Source: Hyphomonas sp. (GTDB taxonomy: Bacteria; Pseudomonadota; Alphaproteobacteria; Caulobacterales; Hyphomonadaceae). From it: a DNA stretch of 64,000 bases. Each line of letters starts with the position of its first letter. Position 1 is the stretch's first letter. Where the stretch lies: assembly GCF_017792385.1 (NCBI RefSeq), contig NZ_CP051230.1, positions 2,418,001 to 2,482,000 of the forward strand. The letters run 5' to 3'. The notes under the pieces were generated by a model, which saw only the letters and a program-made list of their open reading frames with translations, had not been told where the DNA came from and made no database searches. The position numbers and the translations under genes are program-made. Positions 52,257 through 61,248 of this stretch are shown here, in pieces.

Positions 52257-53519
52257 TTGACCACATTGGATTCAAAACTGAACGCCTACATTTCCGGACT
52301 TGGCCAGAATGCCCGAGACGCGGCAAAGGCCCTGCTGACCGCGACGACGGAGCAGAAGAATGCAGCATTGCGCGCGTCAGCCGCGGCGCTCCGCGAGTCG
52401 AAGGCTGCGCTGCTGTCCGCCAACAAGGCGGATGTCGACAGCGTCGCGGACAGTCGTCCGGACTCTTTCATTGATCGCCTGCGTCTGAATGATGAGCGCG
52501 TGGAGGCCATGGCCGCGGCGCTCGAGCAGATCGCGGAGCTTCCCGACCCTGTCGGGCGGCTTCTATCGACGACCCAACGCCCGAACGGCCTGACCATTGA
52601 GCGCGTCGCCGTTCCGATCGGCGTGATCGGCATGATCTACGAGTCCCGGCCGAATGTTGGCGCAGATGCAAGCGCGCTCTGCCTGAAGTCCGGCAATGCC
52701 GTCATTCTGCGTGGCGGGTCCGAAAGCCGCCATTCCACACAGGAGATCGTGGCCTGCATGCAGAAGGGGCTTTCGGCGGCCGGGCTGCCCGAGGCGGCCG
52801 TCCAGACAGTCGAGACCACGGACCGGAACGCCGTGACCGCGCTCTTGCACGCGGTCGACTATGTGGACCTGGTCATCCCGCGGGGAGGACGGGGCCTTGT
52901 GGAGCTTGTCCGGGATGAGGCAAAGGTCCCGACGCTTCTCCATCTGGATGGCAATTGCCACAGCTATATCCATGCAGATGCGGACATTGAGAAATCGTTG
53001 GAAGTGGTACGCAATGCCAAGCTTCGGCGCACTGGTGTGTGCGGTGCAACGGAGAGCATTGTCGTCGATCGCGCCATCGCCGAAACCGTCATTCCGCGGC
53101 TTGTGGACGTCATGCAAGGATGCGAGCTTCGAGGTGACGCTGAGGCCTGCAAGATTGCACCGGGTCTGGCGCCGGCCAGCGATGACGACTGGTCGACCGA
53201 ATATCTCGACACGATCGCATCGGTGAAAGTGGTCGACGGGCTCGAGGAAGCCATCGGCTTCGTCAGCCGCCATTCGTCCGGTCACACGGATGCCATTCTG
53301 ACCGAGAACAGGGATGCAGCCCGCCGGTTCATGACCTCCATCGACAGCGCCGTCGTCATGCACAATGCGTCGACACAGTTTTCCGACGGCGGGGAATTCG
53401 GTATGGGCGCGGAAATCGGCATCGCGACCGGCAAGATGCATGCGCGTGGCCCGGTGGGGCTGGAGCAGCTGACCAGTTTCAAATATCTGGTACATGGAAA
53501 CGGCCAGACCCGGCCCTAG
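52257..53519 (+). CDS. proA: Glutamate-5-semialdehyde dehydrogenase
   Basis: This 420-residue NADPH-dependent enzyme reduces glutamyl phosphate to glutamate semialdehyde. It begins at TTG 52257 (TTGDS-equivalent MTTLDSKLN), with AGAGGA six bases upstream; no ATG lies near in frame. Motifs are GVIGMIYESRPNV, KSGNAVILRGGSES, LVIPRGGRGLVELV, the catalytic Cys in LRRTGVCGATES (about residue 262) and SSGHTDAI near 340, all normal for ProA. A TTG start may limit its level relative to proC. Confidence 0.95.
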   Translation: MTTLDSKLNAYISGLGQNARDAAKALLTATTEQKNAALRASAAALRESKAALLSANKADVDSVADSRPDSFIDRLRLNDERVEAMAAALEQIAELPDPVGRLLSTTQRPNGLTIERVAVPIGVIGMIYESRPNVGADASALCLKSGNAVILRGGSESRHSTQEIVACMQKGLSAAGLPEAAVQTVETTDRNAVTALLHAVDYVDLVIPRGGRGLVELVRDEAKVPTLLHLDGNCHSYIHADADIEKSLEVVRNAKLRRTGVCGATESIVVDRAIAETVIPRLVDVMQGCELRGDAEACKIAPGLAPASDDDWSTEYLDTIASVKVVDGLEEAIGFVSRHSSGHTDAILTENRDAARRFMTSIDSAVVMHNASTQFSDGGEFGMGAEIGIATGKMHARGPVGLEQLTSFKYLVHGNGQTRP

Positions 53520-53590
53520 AGACGCAGATATCCTGAGCGCGACCATGGGGGGCGCGCTTTTCCGTAATTCACGAGAACAGCGAGACCAAT

Positions 53591-55153
53591 ATGACAATCA
53601 GCGTTCCCGAAATGATTTCACTCGGGGCCTATTTCGTCCTGATGATGGCCATTGGACTGTATGCCTACCGGGAGTCCACGAGCGACGTTTCCGAGTACAT
53701 GCTGGGCGGCCGCAACCTTCATCCCGCCGTCGGCGCCCTGTCTGCCGGCGCATCCGACATGAGCGGCTGGATGCTGATGGGCTTGCCAGGGGCCATTTAT
53801 GTCAGCGGGTTTTCGGAGGCCTGGATTGCCGTTGGCCTGACCATCGGGGCGTACCTCAACTATCGGTTCGTTGCACCCCGCCTGCGGATCTACACAGAGA
53901 TGGCGGATGATTCGATCACCATTCCGGACTTCTTCGAAAACCGCTTTCACGACACCAGTCATGCCCTGCGCACCATTTCCGCCCTGGTGATCATCGTATT
54001 CTTCACCGTCTATACATCGTCCGGCATCGTGGCGGGCGGGAAACTGTTCGAATCCGCCTTCGGCATGAACTACCAGCTTGGCCTGTTCGTCACGGCAGGG
54101 GTGGTGCTTGCCTATACCGTGATCGGCGGCTTTCTCGCGGTCAGCCTGACGGATTTTGTCCAGGGCTGCATCATGTTCATCGCGCTGATCCTCGTCCCCG
54201 TGATTGCCTTCTTTGTGGTGGGCGGCTGGAGCGGCATGGAAGCCGCCATCGCGCAGGCACCCGCACATGTGAACCCGAATTCGGGGGCAGTGGGCCCATC
54301 GCGGGAGCAATTCTTCGACATGTGGCCGGAAGGCATGACCGTGCTGGGTCTGATCTCTCTGCTCGCATGGGGGCTCGGCTATTTCGGCCAGCCTCACATC
54401 ATTGTGCGCTTCATGGCGATCCGGTCGCTGAAGGACATCAAGACCGCCCGGGCGATCGGCATGAGCTGGATGATCGTAACGGTCATCGGAGCCGTCTTCG
54501 TCGGGGCCGTCGGTGTCGCCTATGTTCAGCAGAATGAACTCGGGGGACAGCTGACCGACGCAGAGGCCATCTTCATTTTGCTCTCGCAAATCATCTTCCA
54601 TCCGCTGGTGGCCGGATTCCTGCTCGCGGCCATTCTGGCCGCCATCATGAGCACGATTTCTTCCCAGCTTCTGGTCTCGTCCAGTTCCATCACGGAAGAT
54701 GTCTACAAGACCTTCTTCCGCCGGGAAGCGACGCAGTCGGAACTGGTGCTGATCGGGCGGATCGCAACCGTGGCGGTCTGTCTTGTCGCCATTGCGCTGG
54801 CCTTCAATCCGAACAGCAACATCCTGGATCTCGTGTCGAATGCCTGGGCCGGATTTGGTTCGGCCTTTGGCCCGATCATCCTGCTCAGCCTGTTCTGGCG
54901 TGGTCTGACCCGGGATGGAGCTCTCGCGGGCATGATTGTCGGTGCGATCACCGTTCTGGTCTGGCTTTACGTCCCGCTATTGCCGACCGAGGACGGCCCC
55001 GTTCCGCTGGAATCCCTGCTGTACGCAATGATCCCCGGCTTCTTCCTGTCGGGCGCTGCGGCCTGGCTGGTGAGCACGATAGGCCGTTCGGTGAAGCCGA
55101 AAGTGGCGGCCGGCTTCGACGACATGGCGGACACGATGAACAACGGGTCCTGA
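53591..55153 (+). CDS. putP: Sodium/proline symporter
   Basis: This 520-residue 13-helix SSS-family transporter matches PutP well: YMLGGRNLHPAVGALSAGASDMSGW (Na+ and proline site region), GLPGAIYVSGFSEAWIAVG, GFLAVSLTDFVQGCIMF, GYFGQPHIIVRFMAIRS and AILAAIMSTISSQLLVSSSSITED are all present. It lies 71 bases after proA on the same strand, so synthesis and uptake of proline are clustered; proline could serve as an osmoprotectant here. Confidence 0.93.
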   Translation: MTISVPEMISLGAYFVLMMAIGLYAYRESTSDVSEYMLGGRNLHPAVGALSAGASDMSGWMLMGLPGAIYVSGFSEAWIAVGLTIGAYLNYRFVAPRLRIYTEMADDSITIPDFFENRFHDTSHALRTISALVIIVFFTVYTSSGIVAGGKLFESAFGMNYQLGLFVTAGVVLAYTVIGGFLAVSLTDFVQGCIMFIALILVPVIAFFVVGGWSGMEAAIAQAPAHVNPNSGAVGPSREQFFDMWPEGMTVLGLISLLAWGLGYFGQPHIIVRFMAIRSLKDIKTARAIGMSWMIVTVIGAVFVGAVGVAYVQQNELGGQLTDAEAIFILLSQIIFHPLVAGFLLAAILAAIMSTISSQLLVSSSSITEDVYKTFFRREATQSELVLIGRIATVAVCLVAIALAFNPNSNILDLVSNAWAGFGSAFGPIILLSLFWRGLTRDGALAGMIVGAITVLVWLYVPLLPTEDGPVPLESLLYAMIPGFFLSGAAAWLVSTIGRSVKPKVAAGFDDMADTMNNGS

Positions 55154-55157
55154 CCCA

Positions 55158-55187
55158 TCACCGCCCCTCCGTTCGGAGGGGCGGTGA
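55158..55187 (+). terminator. Hairpin terminator after putP
   Basis: A 13-base GC-rich stem, TCACCGCCCCTCC with GGAGGGGCGGTGA, around a GTTC loop, begins five bases after the putP stop. No long U-run follows (CACGCCCTACCTT), but stem strength and position support transcript ending or 3'-end protection. Confidence 0.72.
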
Positions 55188-55278
55188 CACGCCCTACCTT
55201 CGGCGTTATGAAATGATAACGCAAACATTATCGAAGCGGTGACCGAAAGGCAGACAGCTTCGTGGAAGGAAACGGGGC

Positions 55279-57447
55279 ATGATCGTGAGACAGTTTTTCA
55301 GGCGCTTCGCCATCCTCATCACCGCCATGGTGGCAGCTGGCAGCGTGCCGGCAGCCTTCGCGGAAGACGGGTATGAGCTGTGGCTGCGCTACGCGCCCCT
55401 AAGTGAACCGCCCAGATCCGCGCCTCGGCATGTCATGGCGGCCTGTTCGAATCCGTCCGACACATTGCGAGCCGCGCTGGACGAGATAGACCGGGCGACG
55501 GAAGCCATGCTTGGCGCCGGTTTGCCACGCACGGACACGCTCGAGGGCGGCACGCTGGTTCTGGCCAGTCCTGACTGTTCCGATGCGTTGACCGGTCTGC
55601 CGCTGCCGCCTGCGGCGAAAGTCGGAACGGAAGGTTTCGCCATCAGGGAGGTCCAGCATTCCGGACGTCAGGTCACACTGATCTCCGCCCAGTCGGACAT
55701 CGGCGTCCTCTATGGCACATTCGACTATCTTCTCCGCATGGCGCGCGGCGAGGAACTCACCGGCGTGAACATCCTGTCGCGTCCGAAAACCAAACTGCGT
55801 CTCTTGAACCATTGGGACAATCTCGACCGGCATGTCGAGCGCGGCTATTCGGGGCAATCGATCTGGGACTGGCACAGGCTGCCGGGATATCTCGATCCAA
55901 GGTATACGGATTATGCCCGCGCGAATGCTTCCATTGGTATCAATGGCGTCTCCCTGACCAATGTGAATGCAGACGCGACCGTGCTGACGCCGCACTATCT
56001 GGAAAAGGTGGCGGCGTTGGCCGACGTCTTCCGGCCGTATGGTATCAAGGTCTACCTCACAGCGCGCTTCTCCGCGCCGATGGAACTGGACGGATTGCCG
56101 ACGGCGGACCCGCGGGATCCTGCCGTTCGAGCCTGGTGGCAGGCCAAGGTGGACGAGATCTACACGTATGTGCCGGATTTTGGCGGTTTCCTTGTAAAGG
56201 CGAATTCCGAAGGTCAGCCAGGCCCACAGGATTATCGCCGCAGTCATGCGGAGGGCGCGAACATGCTGGCGCGGGCGCTTGCGCCCCATGACGGGAAGGT
56301 AATGTGGCGAGCCTTTGTCTACTCCGCAGAGGAACCGGAGGACCGAGTCAAGCAGGCCTATACCGAGTTTGTGCCGCTTGATGGACAGTTTGCCGACAAT
56401 GTTCTCGTCCAGGTCAAGAACGGCCCGCTGGATTTTCAGCCGCGTGAACCCTTTCATCCCTTGTTTGGTGCGATGCCGGAAACGCCGCTGATGATGGAAC
56501 TCCAGATCACCAAGGAATATCTGGGCTTTTCGACCCATCTGGCCTATCTGGGCACGCTTTGGGAAGAAGTCCTGTCGGCGGAAACCCATGCAGTCGACGA
56601 ACGCGCGTCGGTGGCCTCTATCATTGATGGCACAGCGCATGGTTACGAGATCACCGGCATGGCGGGCGTTGCCAATATAGGCAGCGACCGCAACTGGTCG
56701 GGGTCGATCTTCGACCAGGCAAACTGGTACGCCTTCGGACGGTTGGCCTGGGATCCGGATGCTTCCGCAGAAGCGATTGCCCGCGACTGGACGGAATTGA
56801 CGTTCAGCCGGGCCCCGGAAGTTGCGGACGCGATCACCCAGATGATGATGGGGTCGCGCGAAGCGGTGGTGAATTACATGACACCGCTCGGGCTGACCCA
56901 CCTGATGGGCACTGGGCATCATTACGGTCCGGCGCCTTGGGTAGACGATCTCGGACGTGCGGACTGGACCCCTTACTACTATCACAAGGCCACGCAGGAA
57001 GCGGTCGGTTTTGACCGTACGGAGACCGGCTCGGGCGCAGTGGATCAGTATGCTGGCCCGGTTGCTCAGGAATGGGCGAGCCTCGACACGGTACCGGACG
57101 AATTGCTGCTCTGGTTCCACCGTGTCGGCTGGGATCATGAGTTGGACAACGGCAACACGCTCTGGCAGGAACTCGTGCGCCGCTATGATCTCGGCGTGTC
57201 TCAGGTCGCGGCGATGCAGGCAGTATGGGCATCCCTGGAGGACGAGATCGATGCAGACCGCTTCGAAGAAGTTTCAGCCTTTCTCGCCATCCAGTCCCGG
57301 GAAGCGGTCTGGTGGCGCGATGCCTCCATTGCCTATTGGCAGAGCGTGAACGGCATGCCTCTGCCGGAGGGGGCTGCCCCGCCCGCGCATGATCTTGCTT
57401 ACTACAAGGCGCTCAGCTTTCCCAATGCGCCGGGGCAGGGAGAATAG
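55279..57447 (+). CDS. Alpha-glucuronidase, GH67, exported
   Basis: This 722-residue enzyme releases (4-O-methyl)glucuronic acid from the ends of glucuronoxylo-oligosaccharides. A signal peptide (cleaved near VPAAFA, residue 31) suggests a periplasmic or outer location. The GH67 N-terminal domain is followed by the catalytic barrel: the acid Glu is in VKANSEGQPGP (about residue 313), and the paired bases are in KNGPLDFQPREP (Asp) and MMELQITKEYLG (Glu). Length matches AguA/GlcA67A. No xylanase, xylosidase or uronate gene is beside it, so it is an isolated gene between putP and a LysR regulator. Confidence 0.95.
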   Translation: MIVRQFFRRFAILITAMVAAGSVPAAFAEDGYELWLRYAPLSEPPRSAPRHVMAACSNPSDTLRAALDEIDRATEAMLGAGLPRTDTLEGGTLVLASPDCSDALTGLPLPPAAKVGTEGFAIREVQHSGRQVTLISAQSDIGVLYGTFDYLLRMARGEELTGVNILSRPKTKLRLLNHWDNLDRHVERGYSGQSIWDWHRLPGYLDPRYTDYARANASIGINGVSLTNVNADATVLTPHYLEKVAALADVFRPYGIKVYLTARFSAPMELDGLPTADPRDPAVRAWWQAKVDEIYTYVPDFGGFLVKANSEGQPGPQDYRRSHAEGANMLARALAPHDGKVMWRAFVYSAEEPEDRVKQAYTEFVPLDGQFADNVLVQVKNGPLDFQPREPFHPLFGAMPETPLMMELQITKEYLGFSTHLAYLGTLWEEVLSAETHAVDERASVASIIDGTAHGYEITGMAGVANIGSDRNWSGSIFDQANWYAFGRLAWDPDASAEAIARDWTELTFSRAPEVADAITQMMMGSREAVVNYMTPLGLTHLMGTGHHYGPAPWVDDLGRADWTPYYYHKATQEAVGFDRTETGSGAVDQYAGPVAQEWASLDTVPDELLLWFHRVGWDHELDNGNTLWQELVRRYDLGVSQVAAMQAVWASLEDEIDADRFEEVSAFLAIQSREAVWWRDASIAYWQSVNGMPLPEGAAPPAHDLAYYKALSFPNAPGQGE

Positions 57448-57448
57448 G

Positions 57449-58342
57449 TCAGGTAGCGCCGGTGAGCCTGTTTGCAGACGCTGCAAACAGGTCGTCCAGG
57501 AATTCGCGGACCGCTCGAACACGGGTGGTGCCGTGCACATCTTCGTGGACGGCCAGCCAGAAGGCGCGTTCAATGCGCACCTGATCCGGCAGAACATGCA
57601 CAAGGTTCGGATCGCCCGCCGCGATGAAATGCGGCAGCACCGCAAGCCCCGCGCCCTCACGCGCCATCTGCCATTGGGCCACGATGGACGGGCTGCAGAA
57701 GCGCGGCGTCAGGCCCGGGGCGATGTCTTCGTGATAGCGGAGCTGGCTGGAATAGATGAGATCGTCGACATAGCCGATCAGGTCGTGCTCGGCGAGGTCG
57801 CCGACCTGTCTGACCGGACGGGTGCGCGCAAGGTAATCCGGATGCGCGTACATCTGCAGGACATAGTCCGACAGTTTGCGCACTTTCACGCGCCCCGCTT
57901 TCGGGCGGGTCAGCATGATGGACATGTCGGCTTCGCGCTTCGGCACGCTGACAAAACCGGAGACCGCAATGATGTCGAGCCCGATATGCGGGTGGCGCGC
58001 CGCGAAGTCTGCCATCGCGGGCGCGATCAACAGGCTGCCCAGCCCTTCGGTGACGCCGAGGCGTACCCGTCCGGCGGCAAGCGGCCCATCCCGGTCTGAC
58101 AGAGCGGCAATCTCGGACGCTGTATGTTCCAGCCCCTCCACCTTGTCGGCGACGCTCTGGCCCAACGGCGTCAGCACATGGCCTTTCGGCGTGCGTTCGA
58201 ACAGTTCCAGCCCAAGGTCCGTTTCCAGCCGCCGCAGTCGTCGGCTGATCGTTGTGGGGTCCAAGCCGGTTCGCGTGGAGACATCCGCCAGGCGCGGGTG
58301 ACGGCTGACGTCAAGCAACAGCCGGAGATCGTCCCAGTTCAT
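57449..58342 (-). CDS. LysR-family transcription regulator
   Basis: This 297-residue regulator has an N-terminal winged helix (SRHPRLADVSTRTGLDPTTISRRLRRLETDLGLELFERT) with LTPLGQSV completing the wing, and a periplasmic-binding-like effector half. It is divergent from the mmsA operon with a 101-base gap, the usual arrangement for a LysR regulating its neighbour, so the valine-type genes are its probable targets. Its last codons contain a strong hairpin shared with the convergent GH67 gene. The acidic dyad typical of LysR boxes (T-N11-A) cannot be fixed by eye in the gap. Confidence 0.9.
   Translation of the reverse strand: MNWDDLRLLLDVSRHPRLADVSTRTGLDPTTISRRLRRLETDLGLELFERTPKGHVLTPLGQSVADKVEGLEHTASEIAALSDRDGPLAAGRVRLGVTEGLGSLLIAPAMADFAARHPHIGLDIIAVSGFVSVPKREADMSIMLTRPKAGRVKVRKLSDYVLQMYAHPDYLARTRPVRQVGDLAEHDLIGYVDDLIYSSQLRYHEDIAPGLTPRFCSPSIVAQWQMAREGAGLAVLPHFIAAGDPNLVHVLPDQVRIERAFWLAVHEDVHGTTRVRAVREFLDDLFAASANRLTGAT
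57467..57491. terminator. Hairpin within the LysR 3' end, facing the GH67 gene
   Basis: CCTGTTTGCAG and CTGCAAACAGG form an 11-base perfect stem around ACG, located 19 bases after the GH67 stop and within the last 15 codons of the convergent LysR gene. It could end the GH67 message and mark the LysR 3' end. There is no U-run on either side. Confidence 0.45.
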
Positions 58343-58443
58343 GAATTTCCACCTGCGAAAATGCAGTCATTGGCTGCGATATTGTCCATTTACCGGGAAT
58401 TATACGCAAGATAGGGTCGCGTCAAAATCAAAGGGAGTTCCAC

Positions 58444-59940
58444 ATGCGCGAAGTGCATCACTTCATTGGCGGCAAAACCGTCACGGGCACATCCGGCCGG
58501 TTTGGCGACATCTACAATCCGAATACGGGCGAGGTGCAGGCGCGCGTTGCCCTCGCCACCGAAGCCGAGCTCGCCGCCGCTGTGGCAAACGCGTCAGAGG
58601 CGTTCCCGGCCTGGGCCGCGACCAACCCCCAGCGCCGTGCGCGGGTCATGTTCGAATTCAAGCGTCTGCTGGAAGCGAACATGGACGAGCTGGCCGAGCT
58701 GCTTTCGTCAGAGCATGGCAAGGTCGTCGCCGACTCGCGCGGCGACGTGCAGCGCGGCATCGATGTGGTCGAGTTCGCCTGCGGCATCCCGCATCTTCAG
58801 AAGGGCGAATATACAGAGGGCGCAGGCCCCGGCATTGATGTCTATTCCATGCGCCAGCCGCTCGGTGTCGTCGCTGGCATCACACCGTTCAACTTCCCAG
58901 CCATGATCCCCTGCTGGATGGCCGCTGTGGCGATTGCCTGCGGCAATACCTTCATCCTGAAACCGTCCGAAAAGGACCCGTCCGTGCCGATGCGCCTCGG
59001 GGAGCTGTTCCTTGAGGCCGGCGCGCCCGAGGGCGTTCTGAATGTGGTCAATGGCGACAAGGTGGCTGTCGACGCCATTCTCACCCATCCGGAGATCAAG
59101 GCGGTCAGCTTTGTCGGGTCGTCCGATATCGCACAATATGTCTATGCCACCGGCACGGCGCACGGGAAGCGCGTTCAGGCCATGGGCGGGGCGAAGAACC
59201 ATGGCATCATCCTGCCGGATGCGAACATGGAGCAGGCGGTCAAAGATATCGTCGGCGCGGCCTATGGCTCGGCGGGCGAGCGCTGCATGGCGCTGCCGGT
59301 GGCCGTGACGGTCGGCAAGAAGACAGGCGACGAATTTGTCGAGCGCATGATGGATGCAGCGCGCAGCCTGAAGGTCGGCGTCTCGACTGACCCGGATGCG
59401 CATTACGGCCCGGTGGTCTCTGCGGCGCACAAGGCGAAAGTGGAGAGCTACATCCAGATGGGCGTCGACGAAGGTGCCGATCTCGTCCTGGACGGCCGTG
59501 GCCTGAAGCTGCAGGGCAACGAGAATGGCTATTTCATCGGGCCGAACCTGTTCGACAATGTGAAGCCGACGATGCAGTCCTACAAGGAAGAGATCTTCGG
59601 ACCGGTGCTGCAGGTTGTGCGTGCGGAAAGTCTTGAAGAGGCGGTCGCCCTGCCGAGCAATCACCAATACGGAAACGGCGTTGCGATCTTTACCTCAAAT
59701 GGCCGCGCGGCGCGTGAGTTTGCGGCGCAGGTGAATGTCGGCATGGTCGGCGTCAACGTGCCGATCCCGGTGCCGGTCTCCTATCACACCTTCGGCGGCT
59801 GGAAGCGCTCGGCCTTCGGCGATACGAACCAGCATGGCCCGGAAGGCGTGCGGTTCTGGACGAAAATCAAGACGATCACTCAGCGCTGGCCGGAAGGCGA
59901 CATCGGCGATCAGGCCTTTATCATTCCAACGATGGGGTAG
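58444..59940 (+). CDS. mmsA: Methylmalonate-semialdehyde dehydrogenase (CoA-acylating)
   Basis: This 498-residue ALDH-superfamily enzyme converts methylmalonate semialdehyde to propionyl-CoA (valine) or malonate semialdehyde to acetyl-CoA. The motif series is that of MmsA: EVHHFIGGKTV at the start, MRQPLGVVAGITPFNFPAM, KPSEKDPSVPMRLGELFLEAG, the catalytic Cys in GSAGERCMALPVAV (about residue 283), and the ending SYHTFGGWKRSAFGD. GGGAG precedes the ATG. It leads the operon mmsA-unknown-crotonase-mmsB, divergent from LysR. Confidence 0.95.
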   Translation: MREVHHFIGGKTVTGTSGRFGDIYNPNTGEVQARVALATEAELAAAVANASEAFPAWAATNPQRRARVMFEFKRLLEANMDELAELLSSEHGKVVADSRGDVQRGIDVVEFACGIPHLQKGEYTEGAGPGIDVYSMRQPLGVVAGITPFNFPAMIPCWMAAVAIACGNTFILKPSEKDPSVPMRLGELFLEAGAPEGVLNVVNGDKVAVDAILTHPEIKAVSFVGSSDIAQYVYATGTAHGKRVQAMGGAKNHGIILPDANMEQAVKDIVGAAYGSAGERCMALPVAVTVGKKTGDEFVERMMDAARSLKVGVSTDPDAHYGPVVSAAHKAKVESYIQMGVDEGADLVLDGRGLKLQGNENGYFIGPNLFDNVKPTMQSYKEEIFGPVLQVVRAESLEEAVALPSNHQYGNGVAIFTSNGRAAREFAAQVNVGMVGVNVPIPVPVSYHTFGGWKRSAFGDTNQHGPEGVRFWTKIKTITQRWPEGDIGDQAFIIPTMG

Positions 59941-59943
59941 GAT

Positions 59944-60393
59944 ATGAAATACGACGATGCCGCCTGGCACTATGGTGGAGACTTTCCGAAAGACCTACCA
60001 CCGGAGGCTGCGGCAACTCACATCGGAATGTTTGTGGTTTGGTGCTGGCTGAACGGAATGGCCGGAGCCGGAATTCTGGAAGATACCCCTGATATCAAGC
60101 ACCGTGCCGCATTACGAACTGCCGGGCCCGGTACGCTGTTTCTCGAATTGTGCGATGGGAAGTTCATTGAGGATGATCTGAATGACGAAGGTAATGCCTT
60201 CGCTCGCGACTACTACGATCATGAGTCAATAGGCTATCGCCACAAGTACTTCACTGACCTTGAGAATCTGGCGCCACGAAGCATCGCAAGTATCTATCAT
60301 CTCCCTGATTCATGGAGCACCTTTGATGAAGTCAGCAAAGTGTTGGAGAAGCGCTTTAAGAGCTGGCGAAAGAGTCGCGAAACCCGGAAATGA
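59944..60393 (+). CDS. Small conserved protein, DUF7832-like, function unknown
   Basis: This 149-residue protein begins MKYDDAAWHYGGDFPKDL, a pattern I recall as a DUF7832-type domain in otherwise uncharacterised small proteins; the name is from memory. It shows ATHIGMFVVWCWLNGMAGAG, LFLELCDGKFIEDDL and GYRHKYFTDLENL, has no signal peptide and ends with a basic tail. It starts three bases after mmsA and 21 bases before the crotonase, inside the valine operon. Its base and codon usage look AT-richer than its neighbours, suggesting a later insertion. Relatives often resemble immunity or effector-like proteins; no such role is shown here. Confidence 0.7.
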   Translation: MKYDDAAWHYGGDFPKDLPPEAAATHIGMFVVWCWLNGMAGAGILEDTPDIKHRAALRTAGPGTLFLELCDGKFIEDDLNDEGNAFARDYYDHESIGYRHKYFTDLENLAPRSIASIYHLPDSWSTFDEVSKVLEKRFKSWRKSRETRK

Positions 60394-60414
60394 ATTCTAT
60401 CTGGACAATCTGAT

Positions 60415-61188
60415 ATGACCTACAACACCATCACTTTCGAACATTCCGACCGCATTGCGCTGGTCACGATCAACCGGCCGGACAGCCTGAATGCACTGAA
60501 TCAGAAAGTCATGGGCGAGGTTGCGCATGTCTTTTCAGAGATCGACCGCAACAAGGACATTGCCGTCAGCGTGCTGACCGGCGAGGGCCGGGCCTTCGCC
60601 GCCGGGGCCGACATCAAGGAGATGCAGCCGCAGAGCTTTTCCGACATGTATGTCGACGATTTCTTCGGCCTGTGGGACCGGTTCGCGGCCTGCCGCAAGC
60701 CGGTGATCGCGGCGGTGAACGGCTTTGCCCTCGGCGGCGGCTGTGAGCTCGCCATGATGTGCGACATGATCATCGCGTCCGACAAGGCCAAGTTTGGCCA
60801 GCCGGAAATCAAGCTGGGCGTGACGCCGGGCATGGGCGGCTCGATCCGCCTGACCAAAGCCGTCGGCAAGGCAAAGGCCATGGACATGGTCCTGACCGGC
60901 CGCATGATCGACGCCGCAGAGGCCGACCGGATCGGGCTTGTTTCCCGCGTCGTCGAGCATGACGCGTTGATGGACACGGCGATGGGGGCTGCGAAGGAAA
61001 TCGCAGGCTTCTCCATTCCGTCCATCATGGCGGCCAAGGAGATGGTTGGGCGCGCTCTGGAGGTCTCCACCGCGGAAGGCGTGAAATTCGAGCGGCGCCT
61101 GTTCCAGGGCCTGTTCGGCACCGCCGACCAGAAGGAAGGCATGAGCGCCTTCGTCGAAAAGCGCGCGGCTGAGTTCAAGGACAAATAG
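60415..61188 (+). CDS. Enoyl-CoA hydratase (valine-pathway type)
   Basis: This 257-residue crotonase-fold enzyme has both catalytic Glu positions recognisable: the region ALGGGCELAMMCDMIIAS contains the first Glu and GQPEIKLGVTPGMGGS the second; GRAFAAGADIKEM forms the oxyanion hole. It is therefore a true hydratase, here probably for methacrylyl-CoA or tiglyl-CoA in branched-chain amino-acid degradation, fitting between mmsA and mmsB. It is more canonical than the crotonase at 29237. Confidence 0.93.
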   Translation: MTYNTITFEHSDRIALVTINRPDSLNALNQKVMGEVAHVFSEIDRNKDIAVSVLTGEGRAFAAGADIKEMQPQSFSDMYVDDFFGLWDRFAACRKPVIAAVNGFALGGGCELAMMCDMIIASDKAKFGQPEIKLGVTPGMGGSIRLTKAVGKAKAMDMVLTGRMIDAAEADRIGLVSRVVEHDALMDTAMGAAKEIAGFSIPSIMAAKEMVGRALEVSTAEGVKFERRLFQGLFGTADQKEGMSAFVEKRAAEFKDK

Positions 61189-61248
61189 GCCCGCACCGGA
61201 GCGCACATCACACCGTGCCGCAAGAGCACGGGGACAAGGGAGTACAAC

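Noticed and set aside
55399..57138. Long minus-strand reading frame opposite the GH67 gene
   Set aside because: It is antisense to a protein with complete GH67 active-site motifs, and its translation has no recognisable domain; long antisense frames are common in GC-rich DNA.
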